From an uncultured Ignavibacteria bacterium (GTDB taxonomy: Bacteria > Bacteroidota > Ignavibacteria > SZUA-365), in assembly GCA_913060595.1 (NCBI GenBank), contig CAJXSA010000091.1, forward strand, positions 1 to 11,531: DNA of 11,531 nt, given 5' to 3'. The notes beneath the pieces were generated by a model. The model saw only the letters and a program-made list of their open reading frames with translations. It did no database searches and was not told the origin of the DNA. Each line of letters starts with the position of its first letter. Positions within the stretch are counted from its first letter, which is position 1. Positions 1 to 6,827 of the stretch are shown in pieces. The translations under genes and the position numbers were made by a program.

Positions 1-1598
1 TGACCAGCGACGAGCCCGTGCTGGACATTTTCCGCCGTCGCTTCGACGAGCGCAACATGCGCCTGAGCCGGTATTACGGCGACATCCGGGACTCCAACGC
101 GGAGGTCATGGACAAACTGTCCGACGAGACCGAAAAGGCCGTCGAGCGCGCACTGGAAATCATCCGCAACCGTATTGACCAGTACGGCGTGTCGGAAGTG
201 GCGATCACGCGCAGCGGCAGCCGCCGCATCATCCTCGAGCTTCCGGGCGTGAGCGATGAGCAGGAAGTGCGTCGTCTCATCCAGGAAACCGCGCAGCTCG
301 AGTTCAAGCTCTTCGCCGAGGACAACGTGCAGCTGTCGACGATCAAGCGCATCGATCGCGTGCTGCTCGGCAAGCCCATCGAGGAGGAAGTGGACACGGC
401 AGCCGTCGCCGACAGCACGAATGAGGCCATCGCCGAATCTGCTGATGAGACTGCCGCCGAGGATACCACGGCCGTCGCAGATGCCAGCGATCTCGATTCC
501 ATCGCCAAGGCCAACATGACCGAGGAAGAGCAGCTCGAGCAGTACAAGAAGGAGAATCCCTTCCTTGCGCTGTTCATCCCGACGCAGTACGGACTGTTCG
601 CCGACGAGGATCAGAAGGAACGCATCAACAACATTCTCGGTCGTGACGACGTGCGCCGCGTGGTCGAAGAGGACCTTACCTTCGCATGGTCCGCCAAGCC
701 CGAACTGCTGCAGGACGGCTCCGAGGTGTACGAGTTTTACATGCTCAAGCGCAAGCCTGAGCTGACCGGTGAAGTGATCACCAACGCCCAGGCGCAGATC
801 GACCAGGGCGGACTCGGCGGCGCGGTGGTGACCATGCAGATGGACGCCGAAGGCTCGCGCGAGTGGGCCCGCGTCACGGGCGCCAACGTCAACAAGCGCA
901 TCGCCATCGTGCTCGACAACGCCGTCTTCAGCGCACCGAACGTGCGGCAAAAGATCATCGGCGGAAATTCGCAGATCGAGGGCATGGAGAACATGGAAGA
1001 AGCGCGTCTCCTGGAGATCGTGCTCAAGGCCGGTGCGCTTCCCGCGCCGGTGGAAATCATCGAAGAGCGGACGGTCGGGCCGTCCCTCGGTGAAGACTCG
1101 ATCAACAAGGGAACGAATTCCTTCATCATCGGCTTCATTCTCGTTCTCGTGTTCATGGTCGTGTACTACCAGTTCGGCGGCGTGCCTGCCGACATCGCCG
1201 TGCTGTTCAACGTGCTGTTCATTCTCGGCATTCTCGCCGGTTTCCACGGCACGCTGACACTGCCGGGCATCGCGGGTATCCTGCTCACCGTGGGTATGGC
1301 CGTCGATGCGAACGTGCTCATCAACGAGCGCATACGGGAAGAATTCGGAGCGGGCAAGACGCTGCGGGCCGCGATCGACGCGGGTTACGCGCGCGCCTTC
1401 CCGGCGATTATCGACTCGAACCTGACAACGCTTCTCACCAGTATCATTCTCTACCAGTTCGGTTCCGGTCCCATCCAGGGCTTCGCCCTGACGCTGGGCA
1501 TCGGTATCGTCTGCTCCCTGTTCACGGCCATCATCCTGACGCGTGTGATCTTCGAGATCACCACCGACCGTGCCCCGGGACTGGTGAAATTCGGTTGA
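1..1598 (+). CDS. secD: Protein translocase subunit SecD (5'-truncated by window edge)
   Basis: SecD is an RND-type membrane subunit that works with SecF to pull exported proteins through SecYEG using the proton motive force. The reading frame is open from base 3 with no stop upstream, so the gene begins before the window. The first transmembrane helix and the usual LDLQGG region are missing. In-window residues about 40-75 form the conserved P1 stretch (RNRIDQYGVSE, then ILELPGV). Residues about 127-184 are an Ala/Asp/Glu/Thr-rich low-complexity insert ending near NPFLALF. TGEVITNAQ and the second P1 half follow. From about residue 373 there are five predicted membrane helices, with the family motif GMAVDANVLINERIREE (Asp at in-window residue 435). 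The C-terminus at VKFG looks complete. secF follows after 49 nt, so they are probably co-transcribed. Identification is firm; only the true start is unknown. Confidence 0.96.
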   Translation, partial: TSDEPVLDIFRRRFDERNMRLSRYYGDIRDSNAEVMDKLSDETEKAVERALEIIRNRIDQYGVSEVAITRSGSRRIILELPGVSDEQEVRRLIQETAQLEFKLFAEDNVQLSTIKRIDRVLLGKPIEEEVDTAAVADSTNEAIAESADETAAEDTTAVADASDLDSIAKANMTEEEQLEQYKKENPFLALFIPTQYGLFADEDQKERINNILGRDDVRRVVEEDLTFAWSAKPELLQDGSEVYEFYMLKRKPELTGEVITNAQAQIDQGGLGGAVVTMQMDAEGSREWARVTGANVNKRIAIVLDNAVFSAPNVRQKIIGGNSQIEGMENMEEARLLEIVLKAGALPAPVEIIEERTVGPSLGEDSINKGTNSFIIGFILVLVFMVVYYQFGGVPADIAVLFNVLFILGILAGFHGTLTLPGIAGILLTVGMAVDANVLINERIREEFGAGKTLRAAIDAGYARAFPAIIDSNLTTLLTSIILYQFGSGPIQGFALTLGIGIVCSLFTAIILTRVIFEITTDRAPGLVKFG

Positions 1599-1647
1599 CC
1601 GCTTCTTCCCAACAAAACGTAAGTGAGCCAGGAGTTTATAAAAGACA

Positions 1648-2568
1648 ATGAGAATTTTCAAAAACCTGAACTTCGATTTCATGGGCAAGAGGAAGGCCTT
1701 CTACGTGGTCTCCGCGGTCATCCTCTCCGCCGGCATTCTTTCACTGGTGTTCAAGGGCGTGGACTTCGGCCTTGATTTCAAGGGCGGCACCGAGGTCGTC
1801 GTCCGTTTCCCGCGCGTCGTGGAAATCAACGAGCTGCGCTCGTGGATGGCCGCGGGCGATATGGGAAGCATCGAGATCAAGTCCTTCGGCACCGACACCG
1901 ATTACATCGTGCGCACCGACCAGAAAGGAATGGGCACGGAAATCTCCAACCGCATCAAGGAAATCCTCATCGAGCATTTTCCGCAGCAGGGCATAGAGAT
2001 CCTGCAGGAAAACATCGTGGAGGCCAAGATCGGATCGGAGATTCGGCGTGACGCCGTCATCGCGATTTTCTTTGCGCTGATCGGCATCCTGATATACATC
2101 GGTTTCCGCTTCAAGATCATTTTCGCAATCGGCGCCGTGGTGGCCCTGTTCCACGACGTGCTGCTGACACTCGGTCTCGTCTCGGTGTTCACCAACATGA
2201 TCCCGGGCCTGAACCTCGAGTTCGACCAGGCCATGGTCGCCGCCTTCCTGACGCTGGTCGGTTTCTCGGTCAACGATACGGTGGTGGTGTTCGACCGCGT
2301 GCGTGAAAATCTGAAGCTGTCGAAATCCAGCGCCTTCGAGCCCGTGCTCAACAAGAGCATCAACACGACGATGAGCCGTACCGTCCTCACGTCGATGACC
2401 ACCTTCCTGGTCATGCTGGCCCTGCTGTTCTTCGGCGGTGAGCCGACGCGCGGTTTCGCGTTCACCATGTCCATCGGTGTCATCACCGGTACGTATTCCA
2501 GCATTTTCGTGGCAAGCGCGCTGACGCTGGACTGGACAAAGGCACGGAAAGCCAAAATCACCTTCTAG
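1648..2568 (+). CDS. secF: Protein translocase subunit SecF
   Basis: SecF is the partner of SecD in the SecDF complex of the cytoplasmic membrane, which uses the proton gradient to complete protein export. The 306-residue length is normal for a stand-alone SecF. A membrane helix lies at about residues 17-36 and is followed by the signature GVDFGLDFKGGTEV. A periplasmic domain spans roughly residues 50-130, and five helices fill the C-terminal half. The family motif VGFSVNDTVVVFDRVREN is present (Asn209, Asp210), as is the late GGEPTRGFAFTMSIGV segment. The start is an ATG with AGGAG at 1630-1634, 13 nt upstream, which is longer than ideal; no better start fits because the protein already begins at the usual place. 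The STAS gene starts 8 nt after the stop codon. Confidence 0.97.
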   Translation: MRIFKNLNFDFMGKRKAFYVVSAVILSAGILSLVFKGVDFGLDFKGGTEVVVRFPRVVEINELRSWMAAGDMGSIEIKSFGTDTDYIVRTDQKGMGTEISNRIKEILIEHFPQQGIEILQENIVEAKIGSEIRRDAVIAIFFALIGILIYIGFRFKIIFAIGAVVALFHDVLLTLGLVSVFTNMIPGLNLEFDQAMVAAFLTLVGFSVNDTVVVFDRVRENLKLSKSSAFEPVLNKSINTTMSRTVLTSMTTFLVMLALLFFGGEPTRGFAFTMSIGVITGTYSSIFVASALTLDWTKARKAKITF

Positions 2569-2576
2569 AGGTTGCT

Positions 2577-2918
2577 ATGAAGATTCCCTCTTCAGAAAAA
2601 AACGGCGTCACGATTCTGGAGCTGCAGGGAGCCATTCTCGGCGGTCCCGAAGCGAACGCCCTGAACGAGGAACTGCATCGCCTGATCGACGACGGCAAAT
2701 CTCACATCGTGCTCGAGTGCTCGCAGGTCACCCTGATGAACAGCTCGGGCCTGGGCATGCTGATCGGCGGATACACTACCATGAAGAACAACGGTGGTGA
2801 ACTGAAGCTGGCCTGTCTCAACGAGAACGTGCGCAAGCTGATCGAGATCACGAAGCTGCACACGATTTTCACTGCCTATTCCACTGTGGACGAGGCCGTT
2901 GCAAGCTTTGCATCCTGA
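2577..2918 (+). CDS. STAS-domain protein, anti-sigma factor antagonist-like
   Basis: This is a 113-residue single-domain protein of the SpoIIAA/RsbV-like STAS family. Such proteins usually bind an anti-sigma factor kinase (SpoIIAB/RsbW type) and are switched off by serine phosphorylation. Visible features are an N-terminal strand segment (VTILELQGAILGG) and the hallmark loop LMNSSGLGML at residues 53-62. Ser56 aligns with the phosphorylated serine of SpoIIAA, with Asn55 where SpoIIAA-type proteins often have Asp. The C-terminal part (KLACLNENVRKLIEITKLHTIF) is typical of the family. It starts 8 nt after secF; the purine-rich AGAGG overlapping the secF stop codon may serve as its ribosome binding site. 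A terminator follows directly, so it is the last gene of the secDF transcript. No kinase or phosphatase partner lies in the window. Fold assignment is strong; the partner and pathway are unknown. Confidence 0.9.
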   Translation: MKIPSSEKNGVTILELQGAILGGPEANALNEELHRLIDDGKSHIVLECSQVTLMNSSGLGMLIGGYTTMKNNGGELKLACLNENVRKLIEITKLHTIFTAYSTVDEAVASFAS

Positions 2919-2935
2919 AGGCACACACTTTGACG

Positions 2936-2971
2936 AAACGGCCTCCCCGGACAGACGGGGGAGGCCTGTTT
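2936..2971 (+). terminator. Rho-independent terminator after the secD-secF-STAS unit
   Basis: A perfect 9-bp GC-rich stem pairs GGCCTCCCC (2940-2948) with GGGGAGGCC (2958-2966) around a 9-nt loop. The flanking AAAC (2936-2939) can pair with GTTT (2968-2971) across a one-base bulge. The 3' side runs into a T-rich TGTTTCATTT tract. It lies 18 nt after the STAS stop codon and 34 nt before purA. Confidence 0.85.
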
Positions 2972-2994
2972 CATTTATGCCCAAACGAATCAAC

Positions 2995-3000
2995 GGAGGA
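2995..3000 (+). promoter_or_regulatory. Ribosome binding site of purA
   Basis: GGAGGA lies 5 nt before the purA ATG. It is a near-perfect Shine-Dalgarno sequence and settles the start. It also shows that this organism uses SD-led initiation at some genes. Confidence 0.85.
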
Positions 3001-3005
3001 GCCTG

Positions 3006-4292
3006 ATGTCCGTTCGCGTCGTCGTCGGTGCACAGTGGGGAGATGAAGGAAAGGGAAAGCTGGTCGACATCCTCAGCAGGGACGTGGATATCGTTGCGCG
3101 TTACCAGGGAGGCGCCAACGCGGGTCACACCATCGAGATCGGTGATCAGAAGTATATTCTTCACCTGATTCCCTCCGGCATTTTCAACGAGCACTGCATT
3201 TCCGTCATCGGCAACGGCGTGGTCATCGATCCCGTCGCGCTGATGGAGGAAATCCGTTTTCTCGAGGAGCAGGGGGTGTCCCTGAAAGGGCGGCTGAAAA
3301 TCAGCCACAACGCCCATCTGATCATGCCGTATCACAAGCTGCTCGATTCCCTGTACGAAAAGGGAAACAAGCCCATCGGCACCACGGGACGCGGCATCGG
3401 TCCCGCCTATTACGACAAGGCCGCCCGCGTGGGCATACGCATCGTCGATCTGCTCGACCACGACATCCTCGAAGAGCGCATCCGACAGAACATCGAGGAC
3501 AAGAACCGCATCCTCAGCAAGATTTACGACGTCGAGCAGCTCGATGTCGATAAAATCCTCGAAGAGTACATGCGTTTCGACGAACTGATCGACGAGTACG
3601 TCACCGACACGGCGCATTACCTCAATGACGCGATTCGCGAGGGAAAGAAAGTCCTGGGTGAGGGCGCGCAGGGCGCACTGCTGGATCTCGATCACGGGAC
3701 GTATCCGTACGTGACGTCCTCGAGTCCGATCAGCGGCGGCGCCACCATAGGACTCGGCATTCCCCCGACGGCGATATCCTCTGTCGTCGGTGTGATGAAA
3801 GCCTACACCACGCGCGTGGGGCACGGACCGTTCCCGACCGAGCTGCACGACGCGATGGGGGATCATCTGCGTGACGCGGGGCACGAGTACGGATCCACCA
3901 CGGGGCGGCCGCGACGCTGCGGCTGGTTCGACGCGGTGGCCATGCGCTACTCTGCCATGCTCAACGGCATCACGTCCTGCGGCATGACCAAGCTCGACGT
4001 GCTGAGCGGTCTCGACGAGGTGAAGGTCTGCGTCGCATACGAGTTCGACGGCAAGCGCAGTGATCATTTCCAGACAAACCTCAAGTCGCTCGAACGCCTG
4101 CAGCCCGTCTATGAGACCTTCCCGGGCTGGAAGGAGGACATCTCGGCCGCCACGTCCTTCGACGACCTTCCTGCGGAAGCGCGTTCCTACATCGCCGCGG
4201 TCGAGGATATCATCGGCGTGCGTGTCGCCTGCGCCTCCGTCGGTCCCGAACGCACGCAGATTCTCTTCCCGGGTGACGACCCCCAATGGTAA
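3006..4292 (+). CDS. purA: Adenylosuccinate synthetase
   Basis: PurA condenses IMP with aspartate using GTP to give adenylosuccinate, the first committed step from IMP to AMP in the cytosol. At 428 residues it is full length for bacteria. The N-terminal loop GAQWGDEGKGK (residues 8-18) carries the catalytic Asp13, and GGANAGHT (35-42) carries the catalytic His41. Further signatures are IGTTGRGIGPAYYDKAAR, GEGAQGALLDLDHGTYPYVTSS (in two adjoining parts), the GTP-side STTGRPRRCGWFD, TKLDVLSGLDEV and, near the end, GPERTQI. The ATG at 3006 follows a strong SD sequence. The gene is isolated from the STAS gene by a terminator, and I saw no clear promoter in the short gap. Its last seven bases overlap the start of the DUF1611 gene, suggesting translational coupling. 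Confidence 0.98.
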   Translation: MSVRVVVGAQWGDEGKGKLVDILSRDVDIVARYQGGANAGHTIEIGDQKYILHLIPSGIFNEHCISVIGNGVVIDPVALMEEIRFLEEQGVSLKGRLKISHNAHLIMPYHKLLDSLYEKGNKPIGTTGRGIGPAYYDKAARVGIRIVDLLDHDILEERIRQNIEDKNRILSKIYDVEQLDVDKILEEYMRFDELIDEYVTDTAHYLNDAIREGKKVLGEGAQGALLDLDHGTYPYVTSSSPISGGATIGLGIPPTAISSVVGVMKAYTTRVGHGPFPTELHDAMGDHLRDAGHEYGSTTGRPRRCGWFDAVAMRYSAMLNGITSCGMTKLDVLSGLDEVKVCVAYEFDGKRSDHFQTNLKSLERLQPVYETFPGWKEDISAATSFDDLPAEARSYIAAVEDIIGVRVACASVGPERTQILFPGDDPQW

Positions 4293-5395
4293 TGCTGGAC
4301 CCGCATACCTCGCGCATGGTGCTGCTGGCCGAGGGACGGCTCAGCTCCATCGGTCTGCGCATGGTGATCGCGGCACTGCTGTACATTCCCGACCGCATCG
4401 TTGCGGTGATCGACAGCAGCAAGGACCGTGGGACGACGCAGGAGGCCATCGGTTTCGGCGGGGACACGCCCATCGTGCATTCGCTCGAAGAGGCGATGCA
4501 GTACAAGCCCGATTCCATGCTCATCGGCATCACGCCGCTCGGCGGCATGCTGCCGGATGCCTGGCGCGCCATCATTCACGGAGCGCTGGATTCCGGTCTG
4601 CACATCGTCAGCGGCCTCAAGCAGCGGCTGGGCATGGACGAGGAGTTTTCCGCGCTGGCCGATAAAAAGGGACTGCGCATTCACGACCTCCATCATGTCT
4701 CGAAGAGCCATCAGATACGCGCGCAGGGAAGCTGGCGCCGGCGTGACATCAACACCATTCTCACCGTCGGCACCGACTCCAACACTGGGAAGATGACCAC
4801 CGCGCTCATGCTGTACCGGGAGATGATCGCGCGCGGCATGAACGTCGCGATGATCGGCACCGGTCCCACCGGCATACTGATCGCGGGAAGGGGTGTGAGC
4901 TGTGAAGACATTCCGTCGGACTTCCTTTCCGGCGCCATCGAGTTTGAGATCGACAAGGCGGCCAACGAGGGATACGAATACGCCATCATCGAGGGACAGG
5001 GAGCGCTCTCGAACTGCGGCAATTCACCCATCGCTCTCGGCCTGCTGCACGGCGCCATGCCCGATGCCATGATACTCTGCCACCAGCCTTCACGCGAAAG
5101 CGACGGCTACGGACTTCCGCTGCCCTCCATCGAGGACAGCGTCCGGCTGCACGAGCAGATGATCGGCGTATTCAAACAGGCCAACGTGGTCGCGATCGGT
5201 CTCAACTCCATGGATCTCAACAAGGAAGATTACCGGCTGACCGTGTCTGACCTGCAGCAGCGCACGAGGCTGCTCGCGCTCGACAGCATGCGCGAGGTGC
5301 CGGGAAAAATGCTCGACACGGTGCTTGCGTATTTTTCCAAGTACAAGCGGACGCTGCTTCCCCATGAGATCAGTGAGATACGTGACAGGATCTGA
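4286..5395 (+). CDS. DUF1611 / DgcN-family P-loop protein
   Basis: This 369-residue cytosolic protein has the two-part layout of DUF1611. A Rossmann-like N-terminal half contains GITPLGGMLPDAWR and HIVSGLKQRLGMD. A C-terminal P-loop half contains GTDSNTGKMTT (residues 162-172, Lys169), GTGPTGILIAGRGV, EGQGALSN, LGLLHGAMPDAMILCHQPSR and a final LAYFSKYKR. As far as I know, the studied member DgcN acetylates D-glutamate and acts with the enolase-superfamily partner DgcA. No DgcA-like gene is present here, so that role is only a possibility. The ATG at 4286 overlaps purA by 7 nt and has GGGTGA (4271-4276) 9 nt upstream. A second in-frame ATG at 4292 overlaps the purA stop as TAATG. Co-expression with purA is likely. 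The family call is confident; the substrate is unknown. Confidence 0.85.
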   Translation: MVMLDPHTSRMVLLAEGRLSSIGLRMVIAALLYIPDRIVAVIDSSKDRGTTQEAIGFGGDTPIVHSLEEAMQYKPDSMLIGITPLGGMLPDAWRAIIHGALDSGLHIVSGLKQRLGMDEEFSALADKKGLRIHDLHHVSKSHQIRAQGSWRRRDINTILTVGTDSNTGKMTTALMLYREMIARGMNVAMIGTGPTGILIAGRGVSCEDIPSDFLSGAIEFEIDKAANEGYEYAIIEGQGALSNCGNSPIALGLLHGAMPDAMILCHQPSRESDGYGLPLPSIEDSVRLHEQMIGVFKQANVVAIGLNSMDLNKEDYRLTVSDLQQRTRLLALDSMREVPGKMLDTVLAYFSKYKRTLLPHEISEIRDRI

Positions 5396-5431
5396 GCGCC
5401 CGTCCACACGCACGCATAGCCGCATTCGCAC

Positions 5432-5455
5432 AATCCCTCATCGAGGGATTTTTTT
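5432..5455 (+). terminator. Rho-independent terminator after the purA-DUF1611 unit
   Basis: AATCCCTC (5432-5439) pairs perfectly with GAGGGATT (5443-5450) around a 3-nt loop, followed by an unbroken run of seven T (5449-5455). It lies 36 nt after the DUF1611 stop codon, between convergent genes. Read on the opposite strand the hairpin has no T-run after it, so it mainly serves plus-strand transcription. Confidence 0.9.
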
Positions 5456-5480
5456 GTATCCACCCGGAGGCGGACGGCGA

Positions 5481-6404
5481 TCACATGACGATGTTGAGAT
5501 ACCAGCGAACGGAGGTGAGAAGCAGCAGGATGACGCCTTCGGTGCGGGAGATTCGAAAGCCGGTACGCATCAGGACGACGACGACGACCATGAATATCGC
5601 GAGAATGACGACGTTCTCGTATGCGGCGGAGGTGACGTGCAATGGACGCAGGATGGCCGCGAGTCCGAGCACGCCGAGCAGGTTGAAGAGGTCGCTGCCG
5701 ATGAGATTTCCCACGGAGATGCCGTGATGTCCCTTGACCACTGCAATGAAAGAGGTGGCGAGTTCCGGCATGGACGTTCCGACGGCGACGATGGTGATGC
5801 CGATCAGCCACTGGGAGACGCCGGCGGCTTCTGCGATGCTGGAGGCCGCCTGCACGAGGAAATGGCTGCTGACGATTATCGTGCTGATGCCGAGAACGAT
5901 TTTCGGGACATCCCACCAGCTGAAGCTCCCGCGGGGAATGTCTTCCTCGAGGGGTTCTTTCTGAGCGAAAAGGAAGAGGATGTAGGCAAGGAGCATGCCG
6001 GCGAGGATGGCGCCTTCCCACCACTGCAGCACTTCGTCGTAGAGGAAAAGCACGAGCAGGACGCCGGTGCCGAGCAGCATGCCGCCGTCACGCAGCACCA
6101 TGCGTCGATTGGTGGCGCACGCGCCGAAAAGGGCGACGCCGCCGAGGATGAAACCCAGGTTGAAAATATTCGATCCCACGACATTGCCCACGGAGATATC
6201 CGCCTGTCCCCGGATGGCCGCCGTGATGCTCACCGCGAATTCCGGTGCCGACGTGCCGACGGCCACCACGGTGAGCCCGATGACCAGCTCGGAGAGCCCG
6301 AGTTTGCGGGCGATATGCGATGCGGATTCGACAACCCAGCCGGCGCCCTTCCAGAGGCCGAGTATTGTCAATCCCACGATGAGAACTTGTGCGAGAATGT
6401 CCAT
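5481..6404 (-). CDS. Sodium/calcium exchanger family protein (YrbG-like)
   Basis: This is a cation/calcium antiporter of the inner membrane that probably exports Ca2+ in exchange for Na+ or H+. The 307 residues from the chosen start match the length of the archaeal NCX_Mj and E. coli YrbG. The protein has the internal duplication of the family. Repeat alpha-1 reads GLTVVAVGTSAPE with Glu55, then SVGNVVGSNIFN. Repeat alpha-2 reads GITIVAVGTSMPE with Glu214, then SVGNLIGSDLFN. The two Glu are the ion-binding residues of the family. A charged loop (QKEPLEEDIPRG) links the halves, and about ten membrane helices are expected. I chose the ATG at 6404 because the first helix starts there and GGGA lies 5 nt upstream. 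A GTG at 6491 would add 29 residues that do not resemble the family. It is monocistronic and convergent with the DUF1611 gene. Confidence 0.93.
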   Translation of the reverse strand: MDILAQVLIVGLTILGLWKGAGWVVESASHIARKLGLSELVIGLTVVAVGTSAPEFAVSITAAIRGQADISVGNVVGSNIFNLGFILGGVALFGACATNRRMVLRDGGMLLGTGVLLVLFLYDEVLQWWEGAILAGMLLAYILFLFAQKEPLEEDIPRGSFSWWDVPKIVLGISTIIVSSHFLVQAASSIAEAAGVSQWLIGITIVAVGTSMPELATSFIAVVKGHHGISVGNLIGSDLFNLLGVLGLAAILRPLHVTSAAYENVVILAIFMVVVVVLMRTGFRISRTEGVILLLLTSVRWYLNIVM

Positions 6405-6492
6405 GAACGTCCCGATAATGATGAACGGAACACCGCACACACCGGCGATTGCTTCCGTTTTGCGCGGAGGCGATTCAGTCCGCGACAGCACT

Positions 6493-6522
6493 CAAAATGG
6501 TGAAAATTCGCACTCGTGACAA
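6493..6522 (-). promoter_or_regulatory. Weak candidate promoter of the antiporter gene
   Basis: On the minus strand TTG (6522-6520) is followed after exactly 19 nt by CCATTTTG (6500-6493). This resembles the Bacteroidota TTG-N19-TAnnTTTG pattern but lacks the TA. It would place a start near 6486, leaving a leader of about 80 nt before the ATG at 6404. That would exclude the alternative GTG start at 6491. Confidence 0.25.
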
Positions 6523-6548
6523 GAGGAAAGCATGCCGGGGGGAGGAAG

Positions 6549-6584
6549 TGGGATAATCATTTTCCCTGTGGGACAATAGTGGGA
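6549..6584 (+). promoter_or_regulatory. Upstream cluster of three TGGGA boxes (possible distal MraZ sites)
   Basis: TGGGA occurs at 6549-6553, 6569-6573 and 6580-6584, each preceded by G. The start-to-start spacings are 20 and 11 bp, close to multiples of the 10-bp period of the array next to mraZ. The sites lie about 190-220 bp upstream of the proposed mraZ promoter and about 145-180 bp upstream of the antiporter start. MraZ binding here is inference from motif identity. Confidence 0.4.
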
Positions 6585-6740
6585 GAGCGGTCATTCGGCA
6601 TATGCGACGATGAATGCGAAAATTCCCGCATTTTCTCCAGATTTTTCTCTCGCCGCGTCCGCGCTAAACTCAATAAAAATGGCCCTCACGGCCCGATTTG
6701 GGCACCCGGAAAAAATATTTCCCCCGTGGGAGATTTCCGC

Positions 6741-6770
6741 TTGACTCTGACCTGCAAAACGTTAATTTTG
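6741..6770 (+). promoter_or_regulatory. Bacteroidota-type promoter of the mraZ/dcw operon
   Basis: TTG (6741-6743) and TAATTTTG (6763-6770) are separated by exactly 19 nt. This matches the -33 TTG and -7 TAnnTTTG elements known for the primary sigma factor of Bacteroidota. Read with sigma-70 rules, TTGACT is a good -35 but the -10 is poor. Transcription would start around 6776-6778, giving a leader of about 50 nt before mraZ. An A/T-rich stretch (6710-6720) upstream could act as an UP-like element. The last base or two overlap the first MraZ box. Confidence 0.7.
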
Positions 6771-6803
6771 GGAGAAAGTGGGTAGAAGTGGGAAGGAGTG
6801 GTG
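6769..6803 (+). promoter_or_regulatory. MraZ operator: four direct repeats at 10-bp spacing
   Basis: TGGGA (6769), TGGGT (6779), TGGGA (6789) and a degenerate TGGTG (6799) begin exactly 10 bp apart, separated by 5-nt purine-rich spacers. This matches the TGGGN-N5 repeats that MraZ is known to bind upstream of its own gene in E. coli. The array overlaps the promoter -7 element and the predicted transcription start, so bound MraZ would be expected to block initiation. Confidence 0.85.
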
Positions 6804-6827
6804 CGTTTTTCATGAATGGCAGAGGAC

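Larger units (their letters stand above)
6405..6827. other. Divergent intergenic regulatory region between the antiporter and mraZ
   Basis: This 423-nt stretch has no convincing gene. From left to right it holds the antiporter leader, a weak minus-strand promoter candidate (6493-6522), and a G-rich run at 6536-6545. Three TGGGA boxes (6549-6584) follow, then an AT-richer segment with small inverted repeats (GAAAAT/ATTTTC near 6618-6636 and GGAAA/TTTCC at 6708-6722). A lone TGGGC (6699) and TGGGA (6727) precede the mraZ promoter with its phased boxes (6741-6803). TGGGA occurs six times on the plus strand. I found no TCCCA from 6492 to 6815, so the boxes are strongly strand-biased. The 89-codon open frame at 6516-6785 has no family resemblance and spans the regulatory sites. 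Confidence 0.75.

Noticed and set aside
2592..4286. Long open frame (564 codons) on the minus strand across the STAS gene and purA
   Set aside because: It is antisense to two clear genes, has no recognisable motif, and is explained by the GC-rich third-position pattern of purA.
5230..6024. Minus-strand open frame of 264 codons in another frame of the antiporter region
   Set aside because: Arg/His-rich shadow frame that passes through the terminator and into the DUF1611 gene; no motif.
5325..6503. Plus-strand open frame of 392 codons opposite the antiporter
   Set aside because: It is rich in Asp, Glu, Gly and His with no domain, crosses a strong terminator, and the minus strand encodes a well-formed exchanger.
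6552..6557. GATAAT as a sigma-70 -10 element near the distal boxes
   Set aside because: No matching -35 element lies 16-18 nt upstream, so a second promoter is not supported.
6683..6722. Short inverted repeats (GGCC/GGCC and GGAAA/TTTCC) as a possible small RNA or terminator
   Set aside because: Stems are only 4-5 bp and there is no adjacent T-run on either strand that would make a convincing terminator.
6516..6785. 89-codon open frame in the antiporter-mraZ intergenic region
   Set aside because: No SD, no family resemblance, and it runs through the promoter and MraZ boxes.
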